Of a stretch of DNA of 64,000 nt, positions 45,932 to 55,705 are shown in pieces; position 1 is the first letter of the stretch, and each line of letters opens with the position of its first letter. Origin of the DNA: Chitiniphilus shinanonensis DSM 23277 (GTDB lineage: Bacteria; Pseudomonadota; Gammaproteobacteria; Burkholderiales; Chitinibacteraceae); contig NZ_KB895346.1 of the NCBI RefSeq assembly GCF_000374805.1, positions 43,092 through 107,091 on the forward strand, in the 5' to 3' direction. The position numbers were made by a program, and so were the translations under genes. The notes below the pieces were generated by a model. It saw only the letters and a list, made by a program, of their open reading frames with translations, ran no database searches and was not told the DNA's origin.

Positions 45932-47107
45932 TTGGCCGAACAACCGCCCGGTCTTGATCCAAAAGAGCTTGAAAACGCGTTTTCATTATTCACGGTGGCA
46001 TCGGCGCAGCTCACCGAGGCTTACTCGGAGCTACAGCAACAGGTCGAATCGCTGACTCGACAATTAGAGATAGCCAATGGGAATCTCGTGCGTGAATTGG
46101 AGGAAAAGGCTGCGCTTTCCCGCCGCCTTTCCCTGCTGCTGGAGCATCTGCCTGCCGGCGTGCTGGAGGTGGATGGCACCGGCAAAGTGATCGCGATGAA
46201 TCCGGCCGCGCATCGCCTTCTATATCCGCTCGAAGAAGGAATGGATTGGAAGGAATTCTTCGAATCGCACTTGGAAATGGATTCCACTACCGATCTGTGG
46301 AGTTATTCCCAGCCTGACGTGACACTGCGATTGAATTTAAGTCAAGGCGCGATGCCGGAAGAGGATAGCCGAATTGTGCTGGTGCAGGATCTCACCGAAA
46401 GCTGGACATTGCAGCAGGATCTGGTGCGCCACAAGCGCCTGGCGGCAATGGGGGAGATGGCCGCCGGTCTCGCGCATCAGCTGCGTACGCCGCTGGCCAC
46501 CGCACTGCTCTATAGTGCCAACCTCACCAAGCCGGCGCTGTCCGAGAACGAACGCGTGCGGTTTGCCGAGAAGAGCCTCGCCCGGCTGCGCCATCTGGAA
46601 TCGCTGATCCAGAACATGCTGCGTTTTGTCCGGGGGCAGTCGTTGACGCTGGAGCGCTTCGACATCGTGGGCTGCGTCCACGAGGCGTTGCAGACCATGC
46701 AGCCACAGCTCGACGCGGCGGGCATTTCGCTGGTCGCCGCCTTGCCGGAAGGCCCCGCCGAGGTGGTGGCCAACCGCAAGGAATTGCAAGGTGTGATCCT
46801 CAATCTGCTTGACAATGGCATGCACGCGACGGCTGCCGGTGGCACAATCTCGGTCAAGCTGGCGCGCGAGGGGCGCGAGGTGGTGATCGTCGTGAGCGAT
46901 ACCGGACGTGGCATGAGCCCGGAAGTCCAGGAGCGCCTGTTCGAACCCTTCTTCACCACGCGGAAGGAAGGGACCGGGCTGGGGCTGGCCATCGTGCAAA
47001 ATCTGATGTCACAGTTTGGTGGTAGTGTTGCGGTTTCGTCATCGGCGGGGCAGGGTAGCGAGTTCGTGCTACGGTTGCCTCTGTGGGTACCGCCATCTAA
47101 TGTATGA
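45932..47107 (+). CDS. flrB: Flagellar sensor kinase FlrB/FleS-type (391 aa)
   Basis: Soluble histidine kinase. A coiled coil (about 25-70), a PAS domain (LLLEHLPAGVLEVDGTGKVI, AMNPAAHRLL), the dimerisation domain with His182 in GLAHQLRTPLATAL and an HATPase domain (NLLDNGMHATAAGG, DTGRGMSPEVQERLFEPFFT, GTGLGLAIVQNL). It has no membrane segments, as expected for FlrB, which phosphorylates the sigma-54 activator FlrC. The start is a TTG with AAGGAG eight bases upstream. The flrC gene is 3 kb downstream, separated by a partner-switching pair and cheB. Confidence 0.88.
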   Translation: MAEQPPGLDPKELENAFSLFTVASAQLTEAYSELQQQVESLTRQLEIANGNLVRELEEKAALSRRLSLLLEHLPAGVLEVDGTGKVIAMNPAAHRLLYPLEEGMDWKEFFESHLEMDSTTDLWSYSQPDVTLRLNLSQGAMPEEDSRIVLVQDLTESWTLQQDLVRHKRLAAMGEMAAGLAHQLRTPLATALLYSANLTKPALSENERVRFAEKSLARLRHLESLIQNMLRFVRGQSLTLERFDIVGCVHEALQTMQPQLDAAGISLVAALPEGPAEVVANRKELQGVILNLLDNGMHATAAGGTISVKLAREGREVVIVVSDTGRGMSPEVQERLFEPFFTTRKEGTGLGLAIVQNLMSQFGGSVAVSSSAGQGSEFVLRLPLWVPPSNV

Positions 47108-47188
47108 TGAGCGCCGACGTTGCTTAAGCTCAATGTCAGCGTGTTTAAAAGCTTGGATTTGAAACCGTACTTATGAGGTTGATTTCGT

Positions 47189-47494
47189 ATGACTCCAACC
47201 GTTGAGATCGAAGGGGACGTCGGCCGCGTCATCCTCTCCGGGCAGTTCGATTTCAGTGCTCACCGGGAATTTCGCCAGGTCTGCGAAACGCTGATCGCCG
47301 ACCCGTCGGTGAAGGAAGTGCTGGTCGATTTCCAGAACGTGAACTACCTCGACAGTTCCGCCCTGGGCATGCTGTTGCTGCTGAAGGAAAAGATCGGCGT
47401 GGCGAACAAGAGCCTTGCCCTCGTCAACTGCCGGGACACCGTCAAACAAGTGCTCGAGATCGCCTGCTTCGGCAAGATCTTCACGATCCGCTGA
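47189..47494 (+). CDS. STAS-domain anti-sigma factor antagonist, HsbA-like (101 aa)
   Basis: SpoIIAA-type STAS protein. EGDVGRVILSGQFDFSAHRE starts the fold, and the phosphoserine loop is NYLDSSALGMLLLLKEKI (Ser56). It is the expected substrate of the kinase/phosphatase encoded 12 bases downstream. Together they resemble Pseudomonas HsbA-HsbR, where HsbA binds the anti-sigma factor FlgM and so adjusts flagellar gene expression. That assignment rests on architecture and location. Confidence 0.88.
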   Translation: MTPTVEIEGDVGRVILSGQFDFSAHREFRQVCETLIADPSVKEVLVDFQNVNYLDSSALGMLLLLKEKIGVANKSLALVNCRDTVKQVLEIACFGKIFTIR

Positions 47495-47506
47495 TCGTTT
47501 TCGCGC

Positions 47507-49222
47507 ATGAAGATTCTGGTCGTCGATGATACCGAAGCAGTCCTGCTGCTGATTTCCCGGTTCGTCGAGGCCCTGGGACATACGGCCATCGTTGCCCGCG
47601 ATGGCGGGCAGGCCGTCGAGGTCTGGCGTGCCGAACGGCCGGACATGGTCCTGATGGACATGATGATGCCCGTGATGAGCGGCCCGGAAGCCGCCATCGC
47701 CATCAAGCAGGAAGCCGGTGCCAGCTGGGTGCCGGTGGTCTTCGTCACCGGCATCGGCGAAGAGAACCGCCTCGCGGAAGCCATCGAGCGCGGCGGCGAC
47801 GACTACATCAACAAGCCGGTCAACTTCCGGGTACTGGAGGCCAAGCTCAAGGCCTTCGACCGCACGCTGGAACTCAATCGCAAGGTGCGCGAGCAATCCG
47901 CCAAGCTCGCCGACTACTACGACCGTGCCGAAGAGGAAAAGCGCGTGGTGCGCCATCTGATGGAGCAGATGGTCAACGCCGAGCGCCTGTACGACCCGCT
48001 GCTCGAATATTGGCTCACCCCCGCCGAAAGCCTGTCCGGCGACTTGATCGCGGCGGCGCGCACGCCGGGGCAATCGTTGTACGTATTGCTTGCCGACGGC
48101 ATCGGCCATGGCCTGACCGCGGCGCTGAACGTGCTGCCGCTCACGCAGCCCTTCTACAGCATGACGGAGAAGGGCTATTCGATCTCCGACATCCTCACCG
48201 AGATGAACAACAAGGTCCGCCAGGTGCTGCCGGTGGGGCGGTTCGTCGCGGTGGTCCTGATCGCCATCGACGAGGCCAATGGCTGGGTCGACGTCTGGAA
48301 CGGCGGCATGCCGGGCGTTCAACTGATCGGGCTCGACGGCGGCAGCCGGCATGTCTGGAAATCGTCGCATCTGCCGCTGGGCATCGTGCCGACCGAGGCC
48401 ATGGACGTGATCCCAGAGCGGCATTACTTCGACGGGCCCGGCAGTGTGGTGGCCTATTCGGACGGCTTGATCGAAGCCCGCAATCCACTGGGCGAGCCGT
48501 TCGGAGCCGCGCGCCTGATGGATGCCCTGGTCAAGGCTCCGCCCGCCGAGCGCATGGCCGAGGTCAAGCGGCTGTTGACGTTGCATCTCGACGGCGCGCC
48601 GCACCACGACGATATCTCGCTGATCATGGCGCATTGCGGTCTGCCGCAACGCGTGTTCCCCGATGTGCTCCCCGCCGGCGGGACACCGGATTTCGCGGCG
48701 CTGTTCGAGCCGGGCGAACCCAGCTGGCGCTACAGCCTGACGCTCGGTGCCCACGAACTGCGGCACATCAACACCGTGCCGTTCATGATGAATTTCATCA
48801 ACAAGGTGGTGGCGCCGAACGAAAGCCAGTCGGACGTGTTCCTGATCCTGACCGAATTGTTCGTCAACGCCCTGGATCACGGGGTGCTGGGCATGGATTC
48901 AGCGCTCAAGCGCGAGCCCGAGGGCATCGAGTTCTACTTGAACGAACGGGCCAAGCGGCTGGCCGCGTTGGCGCACGGCATGCTGGAGCTGGATCTGGCG
49001 GGCCTGCGCATCGACCACCAGGATTACCTGCGCATCATCGTGAAGGACAGCGGTGACGGCTTCGACTGGCGCCATTGGCTGGCCCAGGATCTGGCCTATG
49101 CCGGCGGGCTGAGCGGACGGGGCATCGCCCTGGTGCGTGCCCTGTGCGCATCGTTGCAATATCGCGGCGCGGGCAACGAGGTCCATGCCTACTACCGGAT
49201 CAAGGGCGCGCGGCCGGATTAG
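47507..49222 (+). CDS. Receiver-PP2C phosphatase-HATPase regulator, HsbR-like (571 aa)
   Basis: Three domains: a receiver (1-120; Asp51 in VLMDMMMPVMSG), a short coiled linker, a SpoIIE/PP2C phosphatase (about 170-390; LSGDLIAAARTP, LLADGIGHGLTAA, VAYSDGLIEA, HHDDISLIMAH) and a C-terminal HATPase anti-sigma-type kinase (about 420-565; FLILTELFVNALDHGVLGMD, VKDSGDGFDW, GRGIALVRALC). One protein could thus phosphorylate and dephosphorylate the STAS partner under control of the receiver. It is in an operon with the STAS gene, inside the flagellar regulatory block. Confidence 0.88.
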   Translation: MKILVVDDTEAVLLLISRFVEALGHTAIVARDGGQAVEVWRAERPDMVLMDMMMPVMSGPEAAIAIKQEAGASWVPVVFVTGIGEENRLAEAIERGGDDYINKPVNFRVLEAKLKAFDRTLELNRKVREQSAKLADYYDRAEEEKRVVRHLMEQMVNAERLYDPLLEYWLTPAESLSGDLIAAARTPGQSLYVLLADGIGHGLTAALNVLPLTQPFYSMTEKGYSISDILTEMNNKVRQVLPVGRFVAVVLIAIDEANGWVDVWNGGMPGVQLIGLDGGSRHVWKSSHLPLGIVPTEAMDVIPERHYFDGPGSVVAYSDGLIEARNPLGEPFGAARLMDALVKAPPAERMAEVKRLLTLHLDGAPHHDDISLIMAHCGLPQRVFPDVLPAGGTPDFAALFEPGEPSWRYSLTLGAHELRHINTVPFMMNFINKVVAPNESQSDVFLILTELFVNALDHGVLGMDSALKREPEGIEFYLNERAKRLAALAHGMLELDLAGLRIDHQDYLRIIVKDSGDGFDWRHWLAQDLAYAGGLSGRGIALVRALCASLQYRGAGNEVHAYYRIKGARPD

Positions 49223-49318
49223 CGTGCGCGATCATTTGCGACACTTGCACCTCGACAGGAGCGTGTTCACCATGTCGCCTTTCGACTTCGCCCCTTAACC
49301 GTCGCGGCGGCACTACAC

Positions 49319-50032
49319 ATGGCAGCAGACAAAGACCAGCAACGCGGGCCGCGCGGTACTCCTCCGTCCATCCTCGAGCTGCCCAATATCTCGGTACCGC
49401 CGAGCCATAGCGCGGATGTCGTGCTGCCGTTGCATCCCAAAGTGCCGTCGCGCCTGGAGCGGGTGATCGTGGTCGGGGCCTCCACCGGGGGGACCGAGGC
49501 GCTGAAGGATTTGCTGACACCGATTCCCGCGCATGCGCCGCCGATCCTTATCGCGCAGCATATGCCGGAGCTATTCACCCGTTCCTTTGCCGAACGGCTG
49601 AACAGCATATGCAGGATCACGGTGAAGGAAGCGGAGCAGGGCGAGCGCATCAGGCCCGGGCACGCCTATATCGCGCCTGGCCATTCCCACCTGTTGCTGT
49701 CCGGTTCCCCCGGCAGCCATGTCTGCGAGTTATCCCAGGCGCCGCCGGTGAACCGGCACCGTCCTTCGGTGGATGTGTTGTTCCGCTCCGCGGCCAACGT
49801 CGGAGGGCGCAACATATTCGGGGTGATCCTCACCGGCATGGGCCGAGACGGCGCGCAGGGCATGCGCGAGATGCACGATGCCGGCGCCTACAACATCGCC
49901 CAGGACGCCGACAGTTGCGTGGTCTTCGGCATGCCGAAGGAAGCGATCGCCATGGGCGGTGTCGACGAGATCCTGCCGTTGCGGGAAATCGCCGCCCGCC
50001 TGATGGTGCTGGTCACCAAGTTCGGGGGTTAG
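49319..50032 (+). CDS. CheB-type methylesterase lacking a receiver (237 aa)
   Basis: The catalytic domain of chemotaxis protein-glutamate methylesterase, with Ser55 in [11 protein letters not shown], His81 in IAQHMPE and Asp177 in [11 protein letters not shown]. The N-terminal receiver of classical CheB is missing; instead there is a 45-residue Pro-rich tail. It may therefore demethylate receptors constitutively or be controlled by a partner. No cheR gene is in the window. No clear ribosome-binding site precedes the ATG; AGGAG upstream serves a separate eight-codon frame (49272-49298). Confidence 0.88.
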   Translation: MAADKDQQRGPRGTPPSILELPNISVPPSHSADVVLPLHPKVPSRLERVIVVGASTGGTEALKDLLTPIPAHAPPILIAQHMPELFTRSFAERLNSICRITVKEAEQGERIRPGHAYIAPGHSHLLLSGSPGSHVCELSQAPPVNRHRPSVDVLFRSAANVGGRNIFGVILTGMGRDGAQGMREMHDAGAYNIAQDADSCVVFGMPKEAIAMGGVDEILPLREIAARLMVLVTKFGG

Positions 50033-50079
50033 CCCGTGTCACGTTCCCCGCGGGCTGATATGAAGATGGAGAGTCGTTC

Positions 50080-51423
50080 ATGCCGCTGCCGATCCTGATC
50101 GTCGAGGACGACGATGACCTGCGCGATGCGCTGACCGATACGCTCGAACTGGGCGGGTACTCGGTGCTGAGCGCCAGCGATGGCGCCGCCGCGCTCAAGC
50201 GACTGGAGCATGAGCGCGTGGCGCTGGTGCTGTCCGATGTGCAGATGCAGCCGATGGATGGCGAGACGCTGCTTTACGAGGTCAAGCACCGTTATCCCTG
50301 GCTGCCGGTCATGCTGATGACCGCCTACGGCGTGGTCGAGAAAGCGGTGGCCGCGCTGCATGCCGGTGCCTGCCATTACCTGCCCAAGCCGTTCGAACCG
50401 GACCGCCTCTTGCAAGAGGTGGCCAAGTACATGTTGCCCGGCAGCGAGGACGACACCGTCATCGCCGAGGACCCGGCGATGCGCGGCCTGCTCGACATGG
50501 CGCGTCGCGTTGCCGCGTCGGACGCATCGGTGCTGATTTCCGGCGAATCGGGCACCGGCAAGGAAGTGCTGGCCCGTTTCATCCATCGCACCAGTACCCG
50601 CGCCGAGCATCCGTTCGTGGCGGTGAACTGCGCCGCGGTGCCGGAGCAATTGCTCGAATCCACCTTTTTCGGCCACGAGCGCGGCGCGTTCACCGGCGCG
50701 GCGGCGCAGCATATCGGCAAGTTCGAGCAGGCCAATGGCGGCACCCTGTTGCTGGACGAAGTGACCGAGATGCCATTGCCGTTGCAGGCCAAGCTGCTGC
50801 GGGTATTGCAGGAACGCGAAGTGGAGCGCGTCGGCGGCGCGCGGCCGCTGCGGGTGGACGTCCGCGTGATCGCCACCAGTAACCGCGACATCGCCGAAGC
50901 CGTGGCGGCCGGGCAGTTCCGCGAAGACCTTTTTTACCGTCTGAATGTATTTCCGCTGCACCTGCCCGCCCTGCGCGAGCGTCCGTCCGACATCCTGCCA
51001 CTGGCGCGGGCCATGTTGGCCCGCCACGCGGCGCGGATCGGGCGCAGGCCCCCGGTGCTGAGCCAGGGCGCTGAGCACTTGCTGGAGGCCAACGGTTGGG
51101 AGGGCAATATCCGCGAACTGGACAACGTCATCCAGCGCGCGCTGATCCTGGCGCCCGGCGACGATATCCTGCCGGAGCACCTGTATTTGCCGACGGCGCC
51201 GGCAAAAGCTGCCGCCGCGCCGGCCGTCCGACCGTCGGTCGAGACTGGGGAAACCGCGGCGCCGACCGATATCAAAGGTCTGGAGAAGCACCATATCCTG
51301 GAAACCCTGAAGGCCTGCGGCGGTGTGCGCAAGCTGGCCGCCGAGCGGTTGGGCATGAGCGAACGCACGTTGCGCTATAAGCTGCAGCAATACCGTGAAG
51401 AAGGCGGCACCGACGTGGTGTAG
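50080..51423 (+). CDS. flrC: Sigma-54-dependent flagellar response regulator FlrC/FleR-type (447 aa)
   Basis: Receiver domain (Asp53 in LVLSDVQMQPMDG), an AAA+ domain with Walker A GESGTGKEVLARF, the sigma-54 loop ERGAFTGAAAQ, Walker B GGTLLLDEVTEMP and the arginine-finger region REDLFYRLNVFPL, and a Fis-type HTH (KLAAERLGMSERTLRYKLQQ). It should activate class III flagellar operons, including the fliE promoter 20 bases downstream of its stop. Confidence 0.92.
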   Translation: MPLPILIVEDDDDLRDALTDTLELGGYSVLSASDGAAALKRLEHERVALVLSDVQMQPMDGETLLYEVKHRYPWLPVMLMTAYGVVEKAVAALHAGACHYLPKPFEPDRLLQEVAKYMLPGSEDDTVIAEDPAMRGLLDMARRVAASDASVLISGESGTGKEVLARFIHRTSTRAEHPFVAVNCAAVPEQLLESTFFGHERGAFTGAAAQHIGKFEQANGGTLLLDEVTEMPLPLQAKLLRVLQEREVERVGGARPLRVDVRVIATSNRDIAEAVAAGQFREDLFYRLNVFPLHLPALRERPSDILPLARAMLARHAARIGRRPPVLSQGAEHLLEANGWEGNIRELDNVIQRALILAPGDDILPEHLYLPTAPAKAAAAPAVRPSVETGETAAPTDIKGLEKHHILETLKACGGVRKLAAERLGMSERTLRYKLQQYREEGGTDVV

Positions 51424-51445
51424 CGCGGAAGTGGCAGGGTCAGGG

Positions 51446-51462
51446 CTGGCGCAGGATTTGCT
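51446..51462 (+). promoter_or_regulatory. Sigma-54 promoter of fliEFGHIJ
   Basis: CTGGCGCAGGATTTGCT matches the consensus YTGGCAC-N5-TTGCW, with GG and GC separated by exactly ten bases. It lies between the FlrC stop and the fliE start (51514). Confidence 0.85.
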
Positions 51463-51513
51463 TGCTCCGGTGCGGATACGACCCCTACAATTTCGCTTCA
51501 AGGAAGGCGAGTC

Positions 51514-51837
51514 ATGAGCGTGCAAGGTATCGACCAACTGCTGGGTGAATTGAAGGCCATGTCCTCGCTGGCAGCGGGACAGGCCCCGGCACAGGCGCCC
51601 GCCGCGAATGAAGGCCCGGATTTCGCCGATCTGCTGAAGAGTTCGCTCGATCAGGTGAACCAGATGCAGCAGGACGCCCAGGCCCAGCAGGCCGCGTTCC
51701 AGGCGGGCGAGCCACAGGCCGACCTGCAGGACGTGATGGTGTCGCTGCAAAAGGCCAGTCTTTCCTTCCAGACCATGGTGCAGGTGCGCAACAAGCTCGT
51801 CACCGCCTATCAAGAAATCATGAACATGCAGGTCTGA
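51514..51837 (+). CDS. fliE: Flagellar hook-basal body protein FliE (107 aa)
   Basis: Links the MS ring to the rod. The conserved C-terminus (DVMVSLQKASLSFQTMVQVR, then NKLVTAYQEIMNMQV) is diagnostic. AAGGAAGG precedes the ATG. First gene of the sigma-54-driven fliE-J operon. Confidence 0.96.
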   Translation: MSVQGIDQLLGELKAMSSLAAGQAPAQAPAANEGPDFADLLKSSLDQVNQMQQDAQAQQAAFQAGEPQADLQDVMVSLQKASLSFQTMVQVRNKLVTAYQEIMNMQV

Positions 51838-51872
51838 CTGCGGGTTCTGCTCGGGGCGTATCACGGTAATTT

Positions 51873-53570
51873 ATGGCAGAGGCGGGCGTAGCGGCTGACG
51901 GCAATCTCATAACCGCAAGTGGCCCGCAGGCGCTGCGGCAGCGCTTTGCTGCGCTTTCCGGCACCCGCCGGATCGCGATCATGGTCGGCATCGCCGCCGT
52001 GATCGCCCTGATCGTGGGTTACTCGCTGTGGTCCCGCGAACCGCCGTATCGCATCCTCTTCACCAATATCCCCGACACCGAAGGTGGCGCCATCGTCCAG
52101 GCGCTGCAACAGGCCAACGTCCCCTACAAGCTCGAAGCGGGCGGCACCATCTCCGTGCCGGCCACCCAGGTCTACGACATGCGGCTGCGCCTGGCGGCGC
52201 AGGGCCTGCCGAAGTCAGGCAACGTCGGCTTCGAACTGATGGACAACCAGAAATTCGGCATCTCGCAGTTTGCCGAGCAGGTGAACTACCAGCGCGCGGT
52301 CGAAGGCGAGCTGGCGCGTTCCATCCAGACCATCGCCGCCGTCGATAGCGCCCGCGTGCATCTGGCGATGCCCAAGCAGACCGTGTTCCTGCGCGACCAG
52401 CAGAAGCCCACCGCCTCGGTGATGCTGACGCTGCGCCCCGGCCGGGTGCTCGACGACGCCCAGGTGGCCGGCATCGTCCATCTGGTGTCGTCCAGCGTGC
52501 CGGCATTGCCGGTCAAGAACGTCACCGTGGTCGACCAGGACGGCAACCTGCTGTCGCGTTCGCCGGACATGAATCCCTCCAACCTCGACGCGCGGCAGTT
52601 GCTTTATGTGCAGCAGATCGAGAAGAACTACGTCGAGCGGGTGCAGGCCATCCTCGAACCCATCGTCGGCAAGGGCAATGCCCGTGCCGAAGTGACGGCG
52701 CAGATCGACTTCGCCGAGGTCGAGCAGACCTCCGAAACCTTCCGCCCCAACAACGCCTCAGAGGCGGCGATCCGCAGCCGCCAGACCATGGACATCCAGG
52801 GGCGCAACACCGAGCAGAATCCGGCGGGCGTGCCGGGCGCGTTGTCCAACCAGCCGCCGGGCGCGGCGGCGGCGCCGATCACCGCGCCGGTGGCGTCGGG
52901 CATCGCCGCGGCCGCCGCGGGCAGCGTCAATTCGCGCAAGGAATCGACCACCAACTACGAAGTCGACAAGACGGTGCAGCACGTCAAGCAGCCGGTCGGC
53001 TCGGTCAAGCGTCTTTCCGCCGCGGTGGTGGTCAACTACAAGCCAGGCGCGGACAAAGCGGGCAAGGTCAGCTACGTGCCGTATTCGCCCGAGGAGATCA
53101 CCCAGCTCAACAACCTGGTGCGCGAGGCCATCGGCTACAACCAGCAGCGTGGCGACTCGGTCAATCTGGTGAACGCGGCCTTTGCCGATTCCATGCCGCT
53201 GGAAGACCGTCCGTTGCAGGACAAGGCGATGGACTACGTCAAGCAGAACTACGCCGAACTGATCAAGCTGGGCCTGATCGGTCTGGTGGTGCTGTACCTG
53301 CTGTTCTTCGTGGTGCGCCCGTTGATGAAGGATCTGGCGCGGCCGCGCGACGTGCCCGGTACCTACGACCTGGACCTGGGCGAAGCGGAGCTGGACGACG
53401 AAGGCGCGGTTGCCGGCAGCGAGGAGGAAGTGCAGCGTTCCGCCGCCTTCGCCGACCTGTTGCAGCAGAGCAAGGAAATCGCCAAGAACGATCCGCGCAT
53501 GGTGGCCACCATCCTGCGCGAATGGATGTCGAACGAGGAAGAAAACGCCAATCCCAACAAGCTGGGTTGA
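51873..53570 (+). CDS. fliF: Flagellar MS-ring protein FliF (565 aa)
   Basis: Forms the membrane ring on which the flagellum is built. A first membrane helix (about 30-50) is followed by RILFTNIPDTEGGAIVQAL, YVQQIEKNYVERVQAILEPI and NYEVDKTVQHVKQPVGSVKR. A second membrane helix (about 470-490) and a C-terminal FliG-binding tail (SKEIAKNDPRMVATILREWM) complete it. Start ATG 51873. Typical length. Confidence 0.97.
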   Translation: MAEAGVAADGNLITASGPQALRQRFAALSGTRRIAIMVGIAAVIALIVGYSLWSREPPYRILFTNIPDTEGGAIVQALQQANVPYKLEAGGTISVPATQVYDMRLRLAAQGLPKSGNVGFELMDNQKFGISQFAEQVNYQRAVEGELARSIQTIAAVDSARVHLAMPKQTVFLRDQQKPTASVMLTLRPGRVLDDAQVAGIVHLVSSSVPALPVKNVTVVDQDGNLLSRSPDMNPSNLDARQLLYVQQIEKNYVERVQAILEPIVGKGNARAEVTAQIDFAEVEQTSETFRPNNASEAAIRSRQTMDIQGRNTEQNPAGVPGALSNQPPGAAAAPITAPVASGIAAAAAGSVNSRKESTTNYEVDKTVQHVKQPVGSVKRLSAAVVVNYKPGADKAGKVSYVPYSPEEITQLNNLVREAIGYNQQRGDSVNLVNAAFADSMPLEDRPLQDKAMDYVKQNYAELIKLGLIGLVVLYLLFFVVRPLMKDLARPRDVPGTYDLDLGEAELDDEGAVAGSEEEVQRSAAFADLLQQSKEIAKNDPRMVATILREWMSNEEENANPNKLG

Positions 53571-53591
53571 GCGTCGCGCAGGAGGCACGGC

Positions 53592-54599
53592 ATGGCTGCC
53601 AACATGAACGAGGAAGGGGTGCGCAAGAGCGCCATCCTGCTGATGACGCTGGGCGAGGAAGCCGCCGTGGACGTGTTCAAGTACCTCGGCCCCAAGGAGG
53701 TACAGCGGCTGGGTTTCGCCATGGCCAACATGAACAACGTCAAGCGCGAGGAAGTGGACGTGGTGCTCGGCGACTTCATCGCCTCCACCCAGAACCGCGC
53801 CAACCTGGGCGTGGCCGACGAATACATCCGGTCGGTGCTGACCAAGGCGCTGGGTTCCGACAAGGCGGCCAACCTGCTGGACCGCATCCTGCAAGGCAAC
53901 GACAACAACGGCATCGAATCGCTCAAGTGGATGGATTCGGCCGCCGTGGCCGAGCTGATCAAGAACGAGCACCCGCAGATCATCGCCACCATCCTGGTGC
54001 ACCTGGAGCCCGACCAGTCGGCCGAGATCATGAGCCAGTTCACCGAGCGCCTGCGCAACGACGTGCTGCTGCGCATCGCCACGCTGGAAGGCGTGCAGCC
54101 GGCGGCGCTCAAGGAACTGAACGACGTGCTGACCCAATTGTTGTCCGGCACCGACAAGCTCAAGAAGAGTGCGATGGGCGGCGTGCAGATGGCCGCCGAG
54201 ATCCTCAACTTCATGGGCGGCGTGGTCGAGGCCAGCGCGATCTCCAGCGTGCGCGAATACGACCCCGAGCTGGCGCAGCGCATCCAGGACAAGATGTTCA
54301 CCTTCGACAACCTGATGGACGTGGACGACCGCGGCATCCAGTTGCTGCTGCGCGAGATCCAGTCCGATTCGCTGGTCATCGCCCTCAAGGGCACCAGCCA
54401 GGCGCTCAAGGACAAGATCTTCAAGAACATGTCGCAGCGTGCCGCCGAAATGCTGCGCGACGACCTGGAGGCCAAGGGCCCGGTCAAGCTGTCCGAGGTG
54501 GAATCCGAGCAGAAGGAAATCCTCAAGATCGTGCGCCGGCTGGCGGACGAAGGGCAGATCGTGCTGTCCGGCAAGGGCGAGGAGGGCCTGGTCGAATAA
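53592..54599 (+). CDS. fliG: Flagellar motor switch protein FliG (335 aa)
   Basis: Rotor protein that meets the stator. The N-terminal FliF-binding part (SAILLMTLGEEAAVDVFKYL), the middle EHPQIIATILVHL and the C-terminal torque helix (FDNLMDVDDRGIQLLLREIQ) are in order. A CAGGAGG box precedes the ATG. Confidence 0.97.
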   Translation: MAANMNEEGVRKSAILLMTLGEEAAVDVFKYLGPKEVQRLGFAMANMNNVKREEVDVVLGDFIASTQNRANLGVADEYIRSVLTKALGSDKAANLLDRILQGNDNNGIESLKWMDSAAVAELIKNEHPQIIATILVHLEPDQSAEIMSQFTERLRNDVLLRIATLEGVQPAALKELNDVLTQLLSGTDKLKKSAMGGVQMAAEILNFMGGVVEASAISSVREYDPELAQRIQDKMFTFDNLMDVDDRGIQLLLREIQSDSLVIALKGTSQALKDKIFKNMSQRAAEMLRDDLEAKGPVKLSEVESEQKEILKIVRRLADEGQIVLSGKGEEGLVE

Positions 54600-54749
54600 G
54601 AGCGGCAAGAGCCCCTCTGGCTGCATTGCGTTCACGCCCTGTACTGTCTGCGTATCGCGCTTCTTGCCAGAACCGCGGCGCTGGTTTTCATCAGCCGCTC
54701 CAAGCCCGCGCCGGTGCTCGCCAAGCATCGTCCCAGCCTTTATTCTTCC

Positions 54750-54776
54750 AACAGGGCCGCGTTCCGCGGCCCTGTT
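54750..54776 (+). terminator. Hairpin between fliG and fliH (possible attenuator)
   Basis: Perfect 12-bp stem AACAGGGCCGCG / CGCGGCCCTGTT with a TTC loop. It lies in the 209-base gap that otherwise holds no gene. There is no T tract after it, so termination would be weak at best; it could stabilise RNA or lower fliH expression. Confidence 0.45.
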
Positions 54777-54808
54777 GCATTCGTCATTCCTAGCCAAGAG
54801 ATTCCGCC

Positions 54809-55705
54809 ATGCCGACGCCGCCGCGCCGCGTGATTCCCCGAGAAGAACTGACCGCCTGGGAACGCTGGGAACTCGGCGCACTCAACGAAGAGGCCGAGGA
54901 GCGCGCCCGCGCCGCCCAGGTGCCGCCGGCCCCTTCGCCCGAACCGGAACCGGTTGCCCCGCCGGCCCCCGAACCCGAGCCGACGCCACCCGCGCCGGAA
55001 CCCGAACCGCCCGCGCCGCCCGAGCCCGAAGTGCAGTGGCCCACCGCCGAGGAAATCGAAGCCATCCAGCAGCAGGCGCAGCGCGAAGGGTTCGAAGCCG
55101 GGCTGGAAGCCGGGCGCCTCGCCGCCGAAGTCGAAGTGTCGCGGCTCAAGGCCGTGCTGGAGGATCTGCAACACATGGCCACGCAGCTCGATGCCGAGCT
55201 GGCCGACAAGGTGCTCGATCTGGCGCTGGTGATCGCGCGCCAGCAGGCGCGCAAGGAAATCCAGGCCGATCGCGAGCGGCTGCTGCCGGTGGTGCGCGAA
55301 GCCGTCGCCGCGCTGCCCCCGTTGCGCGTGCCGGCGCGCATCGCGCTCAATCCCGCCGATCACGATGCCGTCGAGGGCCTGTTGGGTGGAGAACTGCCCG
55401 CCGACATCTGGCGGCTGGTGCCCGATCCGCAGGTCGAAGCCGGCGGCTGCCGCATCGAATCCGCGACTTCCAGCGCCGACCTGACGCTGTCCGCGCGCTG
55501 GGCCAACCTGGTCCGGGTGCTGGGGCGGCAGCAGCGCAAGGATCTGGGGTGGGAGGCCGAACCGTCCCGCGACGAGCGCGCGCCGCCGCCGGGCCCGGTG
55601 GATTCCCCGGGGGAGTCCGATTCCTTCCTGCCGCCGTTCGATACCGGCGCCATCGACCCGCTCGCCGGGACCGCGCCGCCACCGAGGGCCGACGATGACC
55701 GATAG
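54809..55705 (+). CDS. fliH: Flagellar export ATPase regulator FliH (298 aa)
   Basis: Binds and restrains the FliI ATPase. A Pro/Glu-rich N-terminal half (many PEPEP repeats, residues 30-75) is followed by the FliH Gly-x3-Gly-like helix ([20 protein letters not shown]) and the C-terminal ATPase-binding domain ([20 protein letters not shown]). The overall length is larger than in E. coli because of the N-terminal repeats and an acidic tail. The last 11 bases overlap fliI. Confidence 0.9.
   Translation: MPTPPRRVIPREELTAWERWELGALNEEAEERARAAQVPPAPSPEPEPVAPPAPEPEPTPPAPEPEPPAPPEPEVQWPTAEEIEAIQQQAQREGFEAGLEAGRLAAEVEVSRLKAVLEDLQHMATQLDAELADKVLDLALVIARQQARKEIQADRERLLPVVREAVAALPPLRVPARIALNPADHDAVEGLLGGELPADIWRLVPDPQVEAGGCRIESATSSADLTLSARWANLVRVLGRQQRKDLGWEAEPSRDERAPPPGPVDSPGESDSFLPPFDTGAIDPLAGTAPPPRADDDR

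Noticed and set aside
47140-47175. Sigma-28 promoter before the STAS gene
   Set aside because: TTTAAAAGC...ACCGTAC has only partial -10 similarity and off-consensus spacing.
49272-49298. Eight-codon leader peptide before the CheB gene
   Set aside because: It has an AGGAG box but no coding features, and it could equally be chance; kept only as a note in the CheB entry.
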